A DNA stretch of 64,000 bases, from NCBI RefSeq assembly GCF_000716535.1, contig NZ_JNWV01000046.1:1-64000 (forward strand). The letters run 5' to 3'. Positions within the stretch are counted from its first letter, which is position 1; every line of letters begins with the position of its first letter. The DNA comes from Streptomyces flaveolus (GTDB lineage: Bacteria > Actinomycetota > Actinomycetes > Streptomycetales > Streptomycetaceae). The position numbers were made by a program, and so were the translations under genes. The notes under the pieces were generated by a model. The model saw only the letters and a list, made by a program, of their open reading frames with translations. It did no database searches and was not told the DNA's origin. Shown piece by piece: positions 1 to 9,538 of this stretch.

Positions 1-1
1 C

Positions 2-313
2 AACTCCGTGCACCACTTCGGCGGCATCATCGTCACGCCGGGCTTCACCGACCCGCAGAAGTTCGTCGACGGCAACCCCTACGGCACCTCCCACGCCGAT
101 GGCCAGGGCACCAAGCCCGTCGGCGAGACCACCCGCCTCGCCGCCGCCATCCAAGCCGAACGCGTCGTCGAGATGGCCGCGCGGCTCAAGGCGGCGGCCG
201 AGGCCGAGGCCGAGGTCGAGGTCGAGGTCAAGGTCGAGGTCGAGGTCGGCACCGGCACCGGCACCGGCAGCGAGGAGGGTCCGCGACGCTGGTGGCAGCG
301 TCGGCGCCGGTGA
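2..313 (+). CDS. NAD(P)H:quinone oxidoreductase, WrbA type (3' end only)
   Basis: This is the carboxyl-terminal part of a flavodoxin-like WrbA protein; its start lies before the window. Visible family residues are HHFGGIIVTPGFTDP followed by GNPYGTSH, which in WrbA proteins form part of the FMN/quinone pocket. Such enzymes reduce quinones by two electrons in the cytoplasm. After the conserved end of the fold the protein carries an odd tail: alternating Glu-Ala and Glu-Val pairs, then repeated Gly-Thr, then a basic RRWWQRRRR end. The tail is encoded by hexamer-like repeats (about 197-272). It is not part of the usual family and probably arose by slippage. The family call is safe; the role of the tail is unknown. 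Confidence 0.8.
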   Translation, partial: NSVHHFGGIIVTPGFTDPQKFVDGNPYGTSHADGQGTKPVGETTRLAAAIQAERVVEMAARLKAAAEAEAEVEVEVKVEVEVGTGTGTGSEEGPRRWWQRRRR

Positions 314-542
314 CACCGCGCGTCACCGCGCGGGTTCTCGCCTGGCTCAGGGCGGGGACAACCGCGCCCGGCCGCGCCTCCGCCCGCTTCACCCTGCCTG
401 CGCAGATGGCTCGCCCCGGAAAGCGCCCCTGATCCACGTATCGACAGACGGCCGGTCGTCCCCACGGGACGTACGGCCGGACCTACAGGCGGGCAACCCG
501 GAGGTCGCCCGCTCCGACCAGCTGTGACAGGAGATGTATCCC

Positions 543-1187
543 ATGCGTGTCGAGATCTGGACCGACGTCGCTTGCCCGTGGTGCTACGTGGGCCGGGCCC
601 GCTTTGATCGGGGGCTGGCCGCGTTCGAGTACCGCGAGGAGGTCGAGGTGGTGCACCGTTCGTTCGAGTTGAACCCGCGGGCCGAGAACGGCACCGTGCC
701 GATCATCGACGCGGTGGCGGCGCAGTACGGCCGGACCCGGGAGCAGCAGGTGGCCAGGGAGGAACAGGCCGCGGCCATGGCGCGTGAGGTGGGGCTGGAC
801 TTCCGTATCGGCGGACGTGTCTTCGGCAACACCTTCGACGTGCACCGCCTCGTCCACTTCGCCAGGACGCACGGCCGGCAGGCCGAGATGATGGATCTCG
901 CTTTCCGGGCGAACTTCGCGGAGGAGCGGTCGATCTACGACAGGGAGACGCTGGTGGCCCTCGCGGTGGAGGCGGGTCTGGACGAGGCCTCGGCCCGGGA
1001 GGTGCTCGACGATCCGACCGCGTTCGCCGCGGACGTGCGGGCCGACGAGCGACTGGCGGCCGACATGGGGGCCGGGGGTGTGCCCTTCTTCGTGCTGAAC
1101 CGGCGGTACGGAGTCAGTGGCGTCCAGTCGCCCGAGACGTTCACCCGGGCCTTGGAGCAGGCCTGGGCGGACCGGGCCGCCGCGTGA
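543..1187 (+). CDS. DsbA-family (FrnE-like) thiol oxidoreductase
   Basis: A cytoplasmic thioredoxin-fold protein of about 214 residues of the FrnE/2-hydroxychromene-2-carboxylate isomerase-like DsbA group. The active-site motif ACPWCYVG near residue 13 keeps both cysteines, and the cis-Pro region GAGGVPFFVLN lies near residue 180. These features fit disulfide exchange, but substrates of such actinobacterial proteins are mostly unknown. An ATG at 534 is in frame, but the AGGAG at about 529-533 abuts it; the ATG at 543 gives a normal spacing and is preferred. No signal peptide. No obvious operon partner. Confidence 0.82.
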   Translation: MRVEIWTDVACPWCYVGRARFDRGLAAFEYREEVEVVHRSFELNPRAENGTVPIIDAVAAQYGRTREQQVAREEQAAAMAREVGLDFRIGGRVFGNTFDVHRLVHFARTHGRQAEMMDLAFRANFAEERSIYDRETLVALAVEAGLDEASAREVLDDPTAFAADVRADERLAADMGAGGVPFFVLNRRYGVSGVQSPETFTRALEQAWADRAAA

Positions 1188-1335
1188 GACGTGACGCCGA
1201 GAGGGGCTCCGGCTGAGAAGGGCCTACGACCGCCGTCAGCCGATCAGCGCCTACGACGCACGCGCGTGCACCCGAGACGCGTGAGGGACCGAGCCGCGCG
1301 GCCCGGTCCCTCGTGGCGCGGCGGTGATCAGGTGA

Positions 1336-3261
1336 TCAGTTGCCGCCGTCCTCCCAGTGCTGCGTCACCGGGGTCGCGGTGACGGCGTTCTCGTAGACCA
1401 GCGCGACACGGTGGCCGTACTGGATGGTGTACATCTTCTTGCCGCCGAGGACGACCGTTCCGCTGCTCTTGTCGTAGTCGTCCGTCGCGGCCGGGGCCTG
1501 GGTGGCGACGTACGCCTGGCCGGCGGGGACGGTGTACACCGTGAGCGGGGCCTGCGTCGAGGGGGAGATGCCCGCCGGGTACTCCGAGGCGTCCGGGTAG
1601 CTGCGGCCGTAGACGGCCACCGGGGCGGAGCCGGCCGGACGGATCATCTTCACGCCGTAGGCGATCTTGGTGTTCTTGCCGCCGGGGTTGTAGAACCACA
1701 CCTTCGCACCGCTGAACCAGATCGCGGTCCAGTCGCCGCTCACATCGGCGACGACGAACTGCTGCCCGGACTGGGCCGTGCTGCCCCAGTCGCTGATCTC
1801 GTTCGTACCCGCCCCGGCGCCGTGGAGCGCCTGGTCGCCGAACAGCGGGGCGGACGCGTCCGGGGCGGTGCGCACGTAGACGAAGTTCGACGCCTGCTGC
1901 CGCTCCGTGCAGGGGGTCGTGGGATCGGTCGGGTCGTCACCGGGACAGACCCGCACGGTCTGCACGGTGTCGGCGAACGGCGGATCGATGGTCACGACCG
2001 AACCCACGGCCGGGACGCTGTGCGTTCCGCTGTAGGGGCGGCCGAGGAGCGTCATGAAGTGGTCCCAGTCCCAGCCGTTGCCCGGGTCCCAGTGCATCCC
2101 GGCGGCGTGAGCGTCGTCCGGGCTGTCAACGTTGTCATGACCGATGACGTGCTGACGGTCCAGAGGTATGCCGAACCGTGCCGCGAGGTACGTGACCAGG
2201 TCGGCCGTGGCCTCGTACTGCGCCTCCGTGTACCACGTGGCGCCCTGCGCGGCGTACCCCTCGTGCTCGATGCCGATCGAGTGCAGGTTCATGGAGTAGT
2301 TGCCGGCGTGGAAGGCGATGTCCTTGGTGGGCACCATCTGCGTCACCGCGCCGTCGGACGACCGCATCACGTAGTGGGTCGCGGCGCTGTTGGTCTGCGA
2401 GGACAGGCCCTTCACGCCGGCGTCGTAGGTGGTCTCCAGGTCGTGGATGACGATGGTGTCGATCCGGATGCCGTTCGCGGGCCGCTTGGACACCTGCACA
2501 CCCGCAGCCGAGCCGGGGACGAACGTGCACGCCACGGCCGGCGGGCACTCGGTGTCCGCGGTGGCCGACGCCGCCAGGTGCAGCCGGTCTACCTGCGCCT
2601 TCGCGGGGCGGACCGAGGGGACCGCGGTGAGGCGGACGCGCTGGCCGTCGTGCGTCTCGGCGGAGGCGCCCTTGCGGATGGTGCCGAAGACACGGTCGGC
2701 GAAGGCCACCGCCCCCTGACGGTCCGTCGACTGGCTGTAGCGGGCCACGGCCCCGAACCACAGGGCCGGGTCCGCCGGCGTCCCGCCGATCACCTTCTTC
2801 TCGTACGAGGCGAGGAGCGCCGCGCCACCGCGGATGTTGGCGGCGGGGTCCTCGCGCAGGGTGTCCGGCGACATCCCGGTCAGCTTCGCGGCGGCCTGGA
2901 GCGTGTGCAGGGCCGGCTTGGCCGCCAGGGAGGCGAGGTCCTTCCGGCCGCCACCGCCCATGGCTCCACCGGCCATCATCGCCGGGGTGACGTCGGTGAG
3001 GTGCATGGGACCGAAGCCGCCGTCGGTGCTGTGCTGCGCCCCGTGGGCGTCCCACGCGGACTCCTCGTAGGCGACGCCGAGCAGCACGCTCACCGGGACG
3101 TGGTACTCCGCGGCGGCTGCGGCGAAGTCCTGCTGCCGGGAGGCCACGGTGGAATCTGTCGCGGCGAGTGCGGTGAGCTGCGTCGCGGTCAGGCCGCCGA
3201 CGGCCAGCGCTCCCGCAGTGATCAAAACAGGGAGACGCAGCCGTCTCTTCCTCTGGTGCAA
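1336..3261 (-). CDS. Secreted N-acetylmuramoyl-L-alanine amidase with N-terminal lysozyme-like domain
   Basis: A 641-residue exported peptidoglycan hydrolase. Residues 1-34 form a signal peptide (basic start, hydrophobic core, ending LAA). Residues about 45-175 resemble a transglycosylase/lysozyme-like module with AYEESAW and [10 protein letters not shown]. Residues about 260-400 are an Amidase_2/PGRP domain: first zinc histidine in IVIHDLE (about 273), [16 protein letters not shown] and VIGHDN. The rest (about 410-641) is a region with beta-rich spacing typical of SH3-like or wall-binding parts, unassigned. It should cleave the MurNAc-L-Ala bond during wall turnover or growth. The ATG at 3261 is preceded by AAGGAACG. 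Transcribed alone. Confidence 0.88.
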   Translation of the reverse strand: MHQRKRRLRLPVLITAGALAVGGLTATQLTALAATDSTVASRQQDFAAAAAEYHVPVSVLLGVAYEESAWDAHGAQHSTDGGFGPMHLTDVTPAMMAGGAMGGGGRKDLASLAAKPALHTLQAAAKLTGMSPDTLREDPAANIRGGAALLASYEKKVIGGTPADPALWFGAVARYSQSTDRQGAVAFADRVFGTIRKGASAETHDGQRVRLTAVPSVRPAKAQVDRLHLAASATADTECPPAVACTFVPGSAAGVQVSKRPANGIRIDTIVIHDLETTYDAGVKGLSSQTNSAATHYVMRSSDGAVTQMVPTKDIAFHAGNYSMNLHSIGIEHEGYAAQGATWYTEAQYEATADLVTYLAARFGIPLDRQHVIGHDNVDSPDDAHAAGMHWDPGNGWDWDHFMTLLGRPYSGTHSVPAVGSVVTIDPPFADTVQTVRVCPGDDPTDPTTPCTERQQASNFVYVRTAPDASAPLFGDQALHGAGAGTNEISDWGSTAQSGQQFVVADVSGDWTAIWFSGAKVWFYNPGGKNTKIAYGVKMIRPAGSAPVAVYGRSYPDASEYPAGISPSTQAPLTVYTVPAGQAYVATQAPAATDDYDKSSGTVVLGGKKMYTIQYGHRVALVYENAVTATPVTQHWEDGGN

Positions 3262-3810
3262 GATGACGTTCCTTAGGCGAGATGGGTTGAGCGGTCATCA
3301 GGTGTGAGCCGCCACAGGATGGGCCGAGCCTGGTCATCGAGGTGAACTGCGGTCGCACACCTGCTCGCTGCGGGTGGCATCTCCACAGTCGGCTCCCGGT
3401 TCACACGTACCTTACGGGAGCACCAGCCGGGGCCCGGACCCGCCCCCGTCGTTGATCCGCCGCTTCGAGCGGTTCCCGGACGCCGCGGCGAGGGAAGGAC
3501 GGACTGCTCCGGCGGGGCGTCGAACTCCCGCCGGACAACGAGGCCTTGACGGCCAGGTCCCGGCACTCCCCAGCCTTCGGCCGGGGGACCCCCAGAGCAC
3601 GCACCTGACGCCGCGCGGGGCAACCCTCCGGGCGGACGAAGGGAGTTCGACGACAGGGGCCGGCCCCGGCCGGCCGTGTGATGTCACGGGCGGGTGCAAC
3701 CTACGTTTCTCCTCTCGGAAGAGTCGGCGGGACCGTCGGACGTGTCGGCGGGTCCGCGTGCGTGCGGATCGTTCAGGTCTGCCCACGTGCCGAGCGGTCC
3801 GGCGCTCCGT
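3262..3810. other. Intergenic region with a 12-bp inverted repeat
   Basis: No convincing gene in these 549 bases. The region holds the amidase promoter on the right of that gene and the space behind the monooxygenase stop. A perfect 12-bp inverted repeat, CGTCGAACTCCC at 3518-3529 and its complement at 3641-3652, is separated by 111 bases. Reading frames here lack homology and G/C-biased third positions. Confidence 0.5.
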
Positions 3811-5313
3811 TCAGGCCCGCCCCAGCCGGTAGTCCGCCATCCGGACGCGACCGGTCCGCCGGCGGAAGGCGATCGTGGTGTCGGGCCACAGCACGGTGTT
3901 GCGGCCCGACCGGTGATCCTGGTACCAGCTGCGGCAGCCCCCCGTCTGCCAGACGGTGCCGGCCATGCGCCTGTCCACCCAGTCGTTGAAGGCCCGCTGC
4001 ACGTCGGCGCGCACCTCGACCGAGTCCGCGCCGCGGCGGCGCACGCGGCGCAGCAGGGCGGTGACATAGCGGGCCTGCGCCTCGATCATGACGATCTGTG
4101 AGTTGTGACCGAGGCCCGTGTTCGGCCCGGCCATCAGGAACATGTTGGGGAAGCCGGCGACGGTGGTGCCGAGGTAGGCCTGGTTTCCGTCGGCCCAGGC
4201 CTCGGCGAGGGTGACGCCGTCCCGCCCGGTGATGTCGATGCGGAGGGTGTTCTGGGTGTCGAAGCCGGTTCCGTAGACGATGACGTCGGCGGCGACCTCG
4301 GCCCCGTCCTCGCCGACCACTGTGCCGGGCCGGACCTTCGCCACCCCGCCCCGCCGCAACCGGACATGGGGCCGGGACAGCGCCGGATACCAGTCGCTGG
4401 AGATCAGCAGCCGCTTGCACCCGAGGGCGTAGTCGGGGGTGACGGCCGCCCGCAGCGAGGGGTCGGACACCTGCTTCTCCACGAACCGGCGCGCCAGCGC
4501 CTCGGTCGCGGCCAGGGCCCTCGGATCGCTGACGAATCCGGCGGCGCGCCCCTCGTGGATCCGGAACAGGCGTTCGCGTGTCCACCAGCGGTAGGGCGGA
4601 CACCAGCGGGTCAGACGACGGTGACGTTCGTCGAAGAGGCGGTCGGACTTCGGCAGGATCCAGGGCGGTGTGCGCTGGAAGACGGTGAGGGCCGAGACCT
4701 GGTCGACGATCGCCGGGACGAACTGGACGGCACTGGCGCCGGTGCCGATGACCGCGACCCGTTTGCCGGTCAGGTCCACGTCGTGCCGCCAGGCCGCCGA
4801 GTGGAACACCGCGCCGCCGAAGGACTCGACACCGGGCAGGTCGGGGTGGGCGGGATGGTGCAGCGGTCCGACGGCGCAGACCAGGAACCGGGCGCGATGG
4901 CACTCGCCGGCCGACGTCACCACCTCCCAGCAGGCATCCTCCTCGGCCCACCGGGCGCCGCGGACCTCCTGACCGAACCGCACGTGCTCGACGAGGCCGC
5001 GTCGGCGGGCCACGTCCCGCAGGTAGTCCAGGATCTCCGGCTGGCGCGCGAACAGCCGGCTCCAGTCGGGCTTCTGGTCGAAGGAGTACGAGTACAGGGG
5101 TGACGGGATGTCACAGGCGCAGCCCGGATAGGTGTTGTCGCGCCAGGTGCCGCCGAGGTCGTCGGCGCCCTCCAGGATCCGCAACGAGCGGATTCCTGCC
5201 TTGCGGAGCATGGCGGCGAGACCGAGCCCGCTGAAGCCGGCGCCCACGATCAGGACGTCGACGGGTGCGGGCGGCGCGGCCGTGCCGGCGGCGGGATCAG
5301 CGCGGGAGACCAT
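3811..5313 (-). CDS. Flavin-containing monooxygenase, Baeyer-Villiger type
   Basis: A 500-residue FAD/NADPH monooxygenase. The first Rossmann motif is VGAGFSG (about 23-29), GTW follows at about 55-57, the Baeyer-Villiger signature-like FGGAVFHSAAW sits at 165-175, and a second dinucleotide motif VIGTGASA follows at about 189. These enzymes insert oxygen next to ketones to give esters or lactones, or oxidise heteroatoms. The ATG at 5313 was chosen because upstream codons belong to the preceding gene. It overlaps the 3' end of the CoA ligase by 17 bases, so the two are probably co-transcribed and translationally coupled. Substrate unknown; a pathway joining ketone oxygenation and CoA activation is inferred. 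Confidence 0.85.
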   Translation of the reverse strand: MVSRADPAAGTAAPPAPVDVLIVGAGFSGLGLAAMLRKAGIRSLRILEGADDLGGTWRDNTYPGCACDIPSPLYSYSFDQKPDWSRLFARQPEILDYLRDVARRRGLVEHVRFGQEVRGARWAEEDACWEVVTSAGECHRARFLVCAVGPLHHPAHPDLPGVESFGGAVFHSAAWRHDVDLTGKRVAVIGTGASAVQFVPAIVDQVSALTVFQRTPPWILPKSDRLFDERHRRLTRWCPPYRWWTRERLFRIHEGRAAGFVSDPRALAATEALARRFVEKQVSDPSLRAAVTPDYALGCKRLLISSDWYPALSRPHVRLRRGGVAKVRPGTVVGEDGAEVAADVIVYGTGFDTQNTLRIDITGRDGVTLAEAWADGNQAYLGTTVAGFPNMFLMAGPNTGLGHNSQIVMIEAQARYVTALLRRVRRRGADSVEVRADVQRAFNDWVDRRMAGTVWQTGGCRSWYQDHRSGRNTVLWPDTTIAFRRRTGRVRMADYRLGRA

Positions 5314-6883
5314 CGGTGTCCTGGGCGGGAGATGACGGCTGCGCCCGGTTGGTGACGCTGTTGCGGGCGCTGGGGAGGCCGGCGAGCCGGTGCTTGAGCA
5401 CCTTGCCCGACGGGTTGCGGGGCAGTTCCTCGACGAAGAGGTACTCGGCGGGGAGCTTGTAGTCGGCCAGACGGGTGGCGGCGTAGGAGCGCAACGACTC
5501 CGCGCCGGGGGCACGGCCCCGGCGGGGTACGACGACCGCGCGCACCCGTTCGTCGAAGACCGGGTCGGGCACACCGACGACGGCGACGTCGGCGATGTCC
5601 GGGTGGCCGGACAGAACGCTCTCGACCTCGGCGCTGTAGATGTTCTCGCCCCCGCGGATGATCATGTCCTTGAGGCGGTCGAGGACCCTGACGAACCCGT
5701 CGGCGTCGACGCTGCCCACGTCTCCCGTGCGCAGCCAGCCGTCCACGAAGGTGGCCTCGGTGGCGTCCGGGTCGTTCCAGTAGCCCGCGGCCACCACGGG
5801 GCCGCGCACGCACAGTTCGCCGACGGTGTCCCGCAGGTCCCGGGGCGGTGCGCCGCCCACGGAGACGGCGACGTCGAGCCCCGCCACGGGCCTGCCCACC
5901 GAGCGGGCGTGGGCGAGGTACTCGTCGCCCTCGGTGTAGGTCACGATCGAGGTCCCCTCGGTCAGCCCCCACACGTTGCCGAGCCTCAGCCCGGGCACAC
6001 GGCGGACGACCTCGGCGGGGAAGCTCTCGGGGACCGGGGAACCGCCCATGACGAACAGGCGCAGGGCGGACAGGTCGGAGGCGGTGTCCTCGGCCTTGAG
6101 CAGGATCAGCCGGAGCATGGCCGCGACACCGGCGAAGAACGTGATCCGCTCCCGGACCATCAGCTGGACGACGGTCTCCGCCTGGAACTCGGGGGTGAGC
6201 ACGCAGCACGCACCGGCGGTGAGGAAACCGATGAACTGCGAGACCACACCGGTCGCGTGGAACATCGGGGCCGCGATCAGGGTCCGCTCTCCCGGGCCTG
6301 CGCCGAGACGCTCGCGCACGGTGCGGGCGTTGAACAGCAGATTGGCGTGGGTGTGCATCGCGCCCTTGGGCCTGCCGGTGGTGCCCGAGGTGTAGAGCAG
6401 GTGTGCCACGTCGCCGGGGGTCCGGTCCGCTCCGGGCAGTGCGCCGGCGTCGGGAACCGCCGTGTCCGGCGCCGGTGGGGCCAGGAGGACGGCGGCAGGG
6501 ACGACACGCTCGGCGAACGCGGTCGGCACGCGTCCTCCGAGAGGCCCTTCGACGGCGTCGGTGAGGATCACCCCCGCACCGCTGTCGGTGAGGACGTGGT
6601 CCAGCTCCGGACCGGTCAGCCGGGTGTTCACCAGGACGACGACGGCACCGGCGAGCTGGGCCCCGAGGTAACCGACCGCGTACTGCCAGCAGTTGGGGAG
6701 CAGGATGGCGACCCGGTCGCCCGGGGCGACCCCCCGGTCCCGCAGCCGGAGCGCGACGCCCACCGCCCGTCGCAGCGTTTCGGCGTGGCTGAGCCGGACG
6801 GATCCGTCCACCAAGGCTTCACGCTCTGCGTGTTCCGTCGCGACACGTATGAACGCACGGGGGAGTGTTTCCGCTTGCATCAC
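5297..6883 (-). CDS. AMP-forming acyl-CoA synthetase
   Basis: A 528-residue member of the ANL adenylating superfamily. The P-loop-like motif [11 protein letters not shown] is near residue 165, the aromatic/Thr motif appears as WGLTEGTS near 312, RTGD near 393, and the catalytic lysine region PSGKVLKH lies close to the end. It activates a carboxylic acid as acyl-AMP and transfers it to CoA in the cytoplasm. GTG at 6883 is directly followed by an ATG, either of which could start. It is first in a minus-strand operon with the Baeyer-Villiger-type enzyme and divergent from the epoxide hydrolase; a TTG-N6-CAA palindrome lies in the shared promoter. Chain length or aromatic preference cannot be told. 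Confidence 0.86.
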   Translation of the reverse strand: MMQAETLPRAFIRVATEHAEREALVDGSVRLSHAETLRRAVGVALRLRDRGVAPGDRVAILLPNCWQYAVGYLGAQLAGAVVVLVNTRLTGPELDHVLTDSGAGVILTDAVEGPLGGRVPTAFAERVVPAAVLLAPPAPDTAVPDAGALPGADRTPGDVAHLLYTSGTTGRPKGAMHTHANLLFNARTVRERLGAGPGERTLIAAPMFHATGVVSQFIGFLTAGACCVLTPEFQAETVVQLMVRERITFFAGVAAMLRLILLKAEDTASDLSALRLFVMGGSPVPESFPAEVVRRVPGLRLGNVWGLTEGTSIVTYTEGDEYLAHARSVGRPVAGLDVAVSVGGAPPRDLRDTVGELCVRGPVVAAGYWNDPDATEATFVDGWLRTGDVGSVDADGFVRVLDRLKDMIIRGGENIYSAEVESVLSGHPDIADVAVVGVPDPVFDERVRAVVVPRRGRAPGAESLRSYAATRLADYKLPAEYLFVEELPRNPSGKVLKHRLAGLPSARNSVTNRAQPSSPAQDTDGLPR

Positions 6884-6944
6884 GGTTCCTGACTCGGCGT
6901 CACGACGGACGCCCCGCCGTCAGGCTCCACCCTAAACATTTTCC

Positions 6945-6956
6945 TTGCTACGTCAA
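6945..6956. promoter_or_regulatory. TTG-N6-CAA palindrome between CoA ligase and epoxide hydrolase
   Basis: TTGCTACGTCAA, with flanks extending it to CTTG...CAAGTAG. It lies about 60 bases upstream of the ligase and 130 upstream of the hydrolase. It matches the operator-like element repeated across the window. Confidence 0.55.
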
Positions 6957-7087
6957 GTAGGCGTATTGCGAAGCCTATTCCGCCACATAAACTTGTCACC
7001 GACTTGACTGGTGACGAAGAAGGCGTCAGGATCGCACTCATTCGCAAAGCGTAACCGCTTCAGTAAGTGATTTTTCAGGGAGTTTTC

Positions 7088-8452
7088 ATGGGAGCCACCG
7101 AAGAAACCGGCCACCTCACCACCGGCCGCCGCCGGTTCCTCGGCCTCGCCGCGGGCGCCGCGGCCGCCACCCAGCTCGGCCTCTCCGGCCAGGCGCACGC
7201 CGCGTCCGGCGGGCCGGTACCCGCGGGCCCCGCACCGGCGGCCGGCGCCCGCCCCCTTTCCCCCCGTCCGGTCCCCGGGGTCCGTCCGTTCCGCATCAGG
7301 GTCCCGCAGCGGGAGATCAACGAGCTGCGGCGGCGTGTGCGGGCGACCCGCTGGCCGGACCGGGAGACCGTCGGCGACCGGGCGCAGGGCGCCCAGCTGG
7401 GGAAGGTCCGCCCGCTGGTCGAGTACTGGGGTACCCGCTACGACTGGCGCAAGGTCGAGGCGAGGCTCAACGCGCTGCCCCAGTTCATCACCGAGATCGA
7501 CGGGCTGGACATCCAGTTCGCCCACATCCGCTCGCCGCACGCCGACGCCATGCCGATGCTGATGACGCACGGCTGGCCCGGTTCGATCATCGAGTTGCTG
7601 AAGATCGTCGATCCGCTCACCAACCCGACGGCCCACGGCGGACGTGCCGAGGACGCCTTCCACCTCGTCCTCCCGACGCTGCCCGGCTATGGCTTCTCCG
7701 GGACGCCCAGGAAGGCCGGATGGAACCCGGCCCGCGTCGCGACCGCGTTCCACCGGCTCATGCTCCGGCTCGGTTACGGCGAGTACGTGTCCCAGGGCGG
7801 CGACTGGGGCGCGATCATCGCGCAGATCCAGGCCACGCAGCGGCCCAAGGGGCTGCTGGGCATCCATGTGAACATGCCCGGCACCGTGCCGCCGGACATC
7901 CTCCGCCACCTGCGGAACTCCGACCCGGCTCCCGCCGGTCTGTCGGCCCGCGAGAAGGTCGCCTACGACCGGCTGCTGCACTTCTACCACGACGGCTTCG
8001 GCTACGCGGCGATGATGAACCAGAGCCCGCAGACCATCGGTTACGCCCTGGCCGACTCGCCCGTGGCGATGGCGGCGTACTACTACGACAAGATCGCCGA
8101 GTGGACCGACTCCGGCGGTGAGCCCGAGAAGGTCCTCACCTACGACGAGATGCTCGACGCCATCTCGCTGTACTGGCTGACCAACACCGGGGCGTCCTCC
8201 TCCCGGCTGTACTGGGAGGGTTACCAGGCCGGCGGCGGACCGTTCGACGCGTTCCACATCCCCGACCTCCCCGTGGCGGTCACGGTGTTCCCGGCCGAGA
8301 TCTACCCCGCGCCGCGGAGCTGGGGCGAGCGGGCCTACGGCAACCTCGTCCACTGGAACGAGGTCGACAGGGGAGGCCACTTCGCCGCCTGGGAGCAGCC
8401 GCGCCTGCTGGCCGAGGAACTGCGCGCGTCGTTCAGGTCGCTGCGGCACTGA
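7088..8452 (+). CDS. Epoxide hydrolase with Tat signal
   Basis: An alpha/beta hydrolase of about 454 residues. Residues 14-38 form a twin-arginine signal (GRRRFLGLAAG, then hydrophobic stretch to AHA). An epoxide hydrolase N-terminal (EHN) domain begins at VRPFRIRVPQREINELRRRV, followed by the catalytic fold: oxyanion motif HGWPGS, nucleophile Asp in GGDWGA and catalytic His in GGHFAAWEQP. It should open epoxides to diols via an Asp ester. The ATG at 7088 is chosen over one at 7067 because AGGGAG at 7076-7081 is well placed and the Tat motif then sits near the terminus. Export of an epoxide hydrolase is less usual; it may act outside the cell. Divergent from the CoA ligase/monooxygenase operon. 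Confidence 0.88.
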   Translation: MGATEETGHLTTGRRRFLGLAAGAAAATQLGLSGQAHAASGGPVPAGPAPAAGARPLSPRPVPGVRPFRIRVPQREINELRRRVRATRWPDRETVGDRAQGAQLGKVRPLVEYWGTRYDWRKVEARLNALPQFITEIDGLDIQFAHIRSPHADAMPMLMTHGWPGSIIELLKIVDPLTNPTAHGGRAEDAFHLVLPTLPGYGFSGTPRKAGWNPARVATAFHRLMLRLGYGEYVSQGGDWGAIIAQIQATQRPKGLLGIHVNMPGTVPPDILRHLRNSDPAPAGLSAREKVAYDRLLHFYHDGFGYAAMMNQSPQTIGYALADSPVAMAAYYYDKIAEWTDSGGEPEKVLTYDEMLDAISLYWLTNTGASSSRLYWEGYQAGGGPFDAFHIPDLPVAVTVFPAEIYPAPRSWGERAYGNLVHWNEVDRGGHFAAWEQPRLLAEELRASFRSLRH

Positions 8453-8546
8453 CCCCCGCCGCGCGATGCGGAAAGGGCCGTCGACGGCGGGATGAGCGCG
8501 GGGCACTGAGCACGCGCCGAAGCCGGCCGCGTGTGCGCGGAAAGGG

Positions 8547-8580
8547 CTGTGGCCGGTCCGGTGAACCGGACCGGCCACAG
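8547..8580. terminator. Strong hairpin between convergent genes
   Basis: A perfect 15-bp stem (CTGTGGCCGGTCCGG and its complement) with loop TGAA, 95 bases after the epoxide hydrolase stop and before the convergent dehydrogenase-like gene. There is no T-run, as is common for actinobacterial terminators. The rest of 8453-8795 shows no gene. Confidence 0.75.
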
Positions 8581-8795
8581 GCGCCCGCGGTCCGGTACGT
8601 GTGCGTGTCGTGCCCGATTGCCCTCCGGTTGCCGGACCGGCTCACCCATTCGAAGACGGTGGGTGGGCCCAGGCCGGTGCGATCACCCCGGCCCTCCGCG
8701 GCTGGGCGGCGTCGGCCGACTGACCGGCGCGGACGTCCTGATCATCCTTGGAGACGCTAGAGACCGCCTCGGCCACCCCCGCCGACGACACCGCC

Positions 8796-9479
8796 TCAGC
8801 GAGCCTCGCTGACGGCGTGGCCCGGCTCCGACGCGGGGAAGCGGTCGAGCATGGCGCGCAGTTCCCCGGCGTCCACGTTGGCGCCGAAGGGTTCGGAGCC
8901 TGGCTGCAGTCGTATGCCGCCGGCGAGCGGGCCGGCGATGACAGGGTCGAAGCCGAGGGCGTGGACGAGGTGCGCGACCGTGGCCCTGTCGTCGGGGTCG
9001 TCACCGGCGAGGGCGATCGCCTTGCGGTCGGCCGCCCCGGCCGGCCGGGCCTCGTCCTCGAGGTCGTGGTAGCCCATGTGGTTGAACGCCTTGACCACGC
9101 GGGAGCCCGGCAGGAACGCCTGGACCAGTTCGCTGGTGGAGGTGTGCGGGTCGGTGAAGTCGTCGCGTATCCCGTCGACTTCCCACCAGTAGTTCATGGC
9201 GTCGACGACGAGTTTGCCGCGCAGCGCCTCCACCGGGACGCTGCGGTACTTGCCCAGGGGCAGCGCCAGGATCGCCACGTCGGCCTGGGCCGCGGCCTCC
9301 TGCGCGGTGACCGCGACCGCGCCGGGGGCGAGGACCTCCACGGTGAGAGCGATGGCGTCGGCCTCACCCGAACCCGCGATCAGCACCCGGTAGCCGGCCG
9401 CCACCGCGAGCCGGGCCAGTACGGTTCCCACCTTTCCCGCGCCCAGGACGCCGATCGTGCGGACGTCGGTGATGTTCAT
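8796..9479 (-). CDS. NADPH-dependent F420 reductase-like dinucleotide-binding protein
   Basis: A 227-residue protein with an N-terminal Rossmann motif [14 protein letters not shown] (about 10-23) and a middle stretch VVDAMNYWW followed by VVKAFNHMG, typical of the F420-dependent NADP oxidoreductase (FNO) group that moves hydride between NADPH and coenzyme F420. Many relatives are generic NADPH oxidoreductases, so F420 is a reasonable but unproved partner. It sits just after a broken LLM-type gene on the same strand, which could once have used F420H2. ATG at 9479; GCGCAATG context lacks a strong ribosome site. Confidence 0.72.
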   Translation of the reverse strand: MNITDVRTIGVLGAGKVGTVLARLAVAAGYRVLIAGSGEADAIALTVEVLAPGAVAVTAQEAAAQADVAILALPLGKYRSVPVEALRGKLVVDAMNYWWEVDGIRDDFTDPHTSTSELVQAFLPGSRVVKAFNHMGYHDLEDEARPAGAADRKAIALAGDDPDDRATVAHLVHALGFDPVIAGPLAGGIRLQPGSEPFGANVDAGELRAMLDRFPASEPGHAVSEAR

Positions 9480-9538
9480 TGCGCTCCTTCGCGTCTTCCT
9501 CGGGGCCTTCTGTCAGCCGGCCGGCACGACCAGGGGGA

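Noticed and set aside
200..270. Coding repeat in WrbA as a separate repeat element
   Set aside because: It is in frame and part of the gene; noted in that entry instead.
1357..3276. A 639-codon plus-strand frame
   Set aside because: Antisense to the amidase gene; composition is Val/Arg/Gly-rich without motifs.
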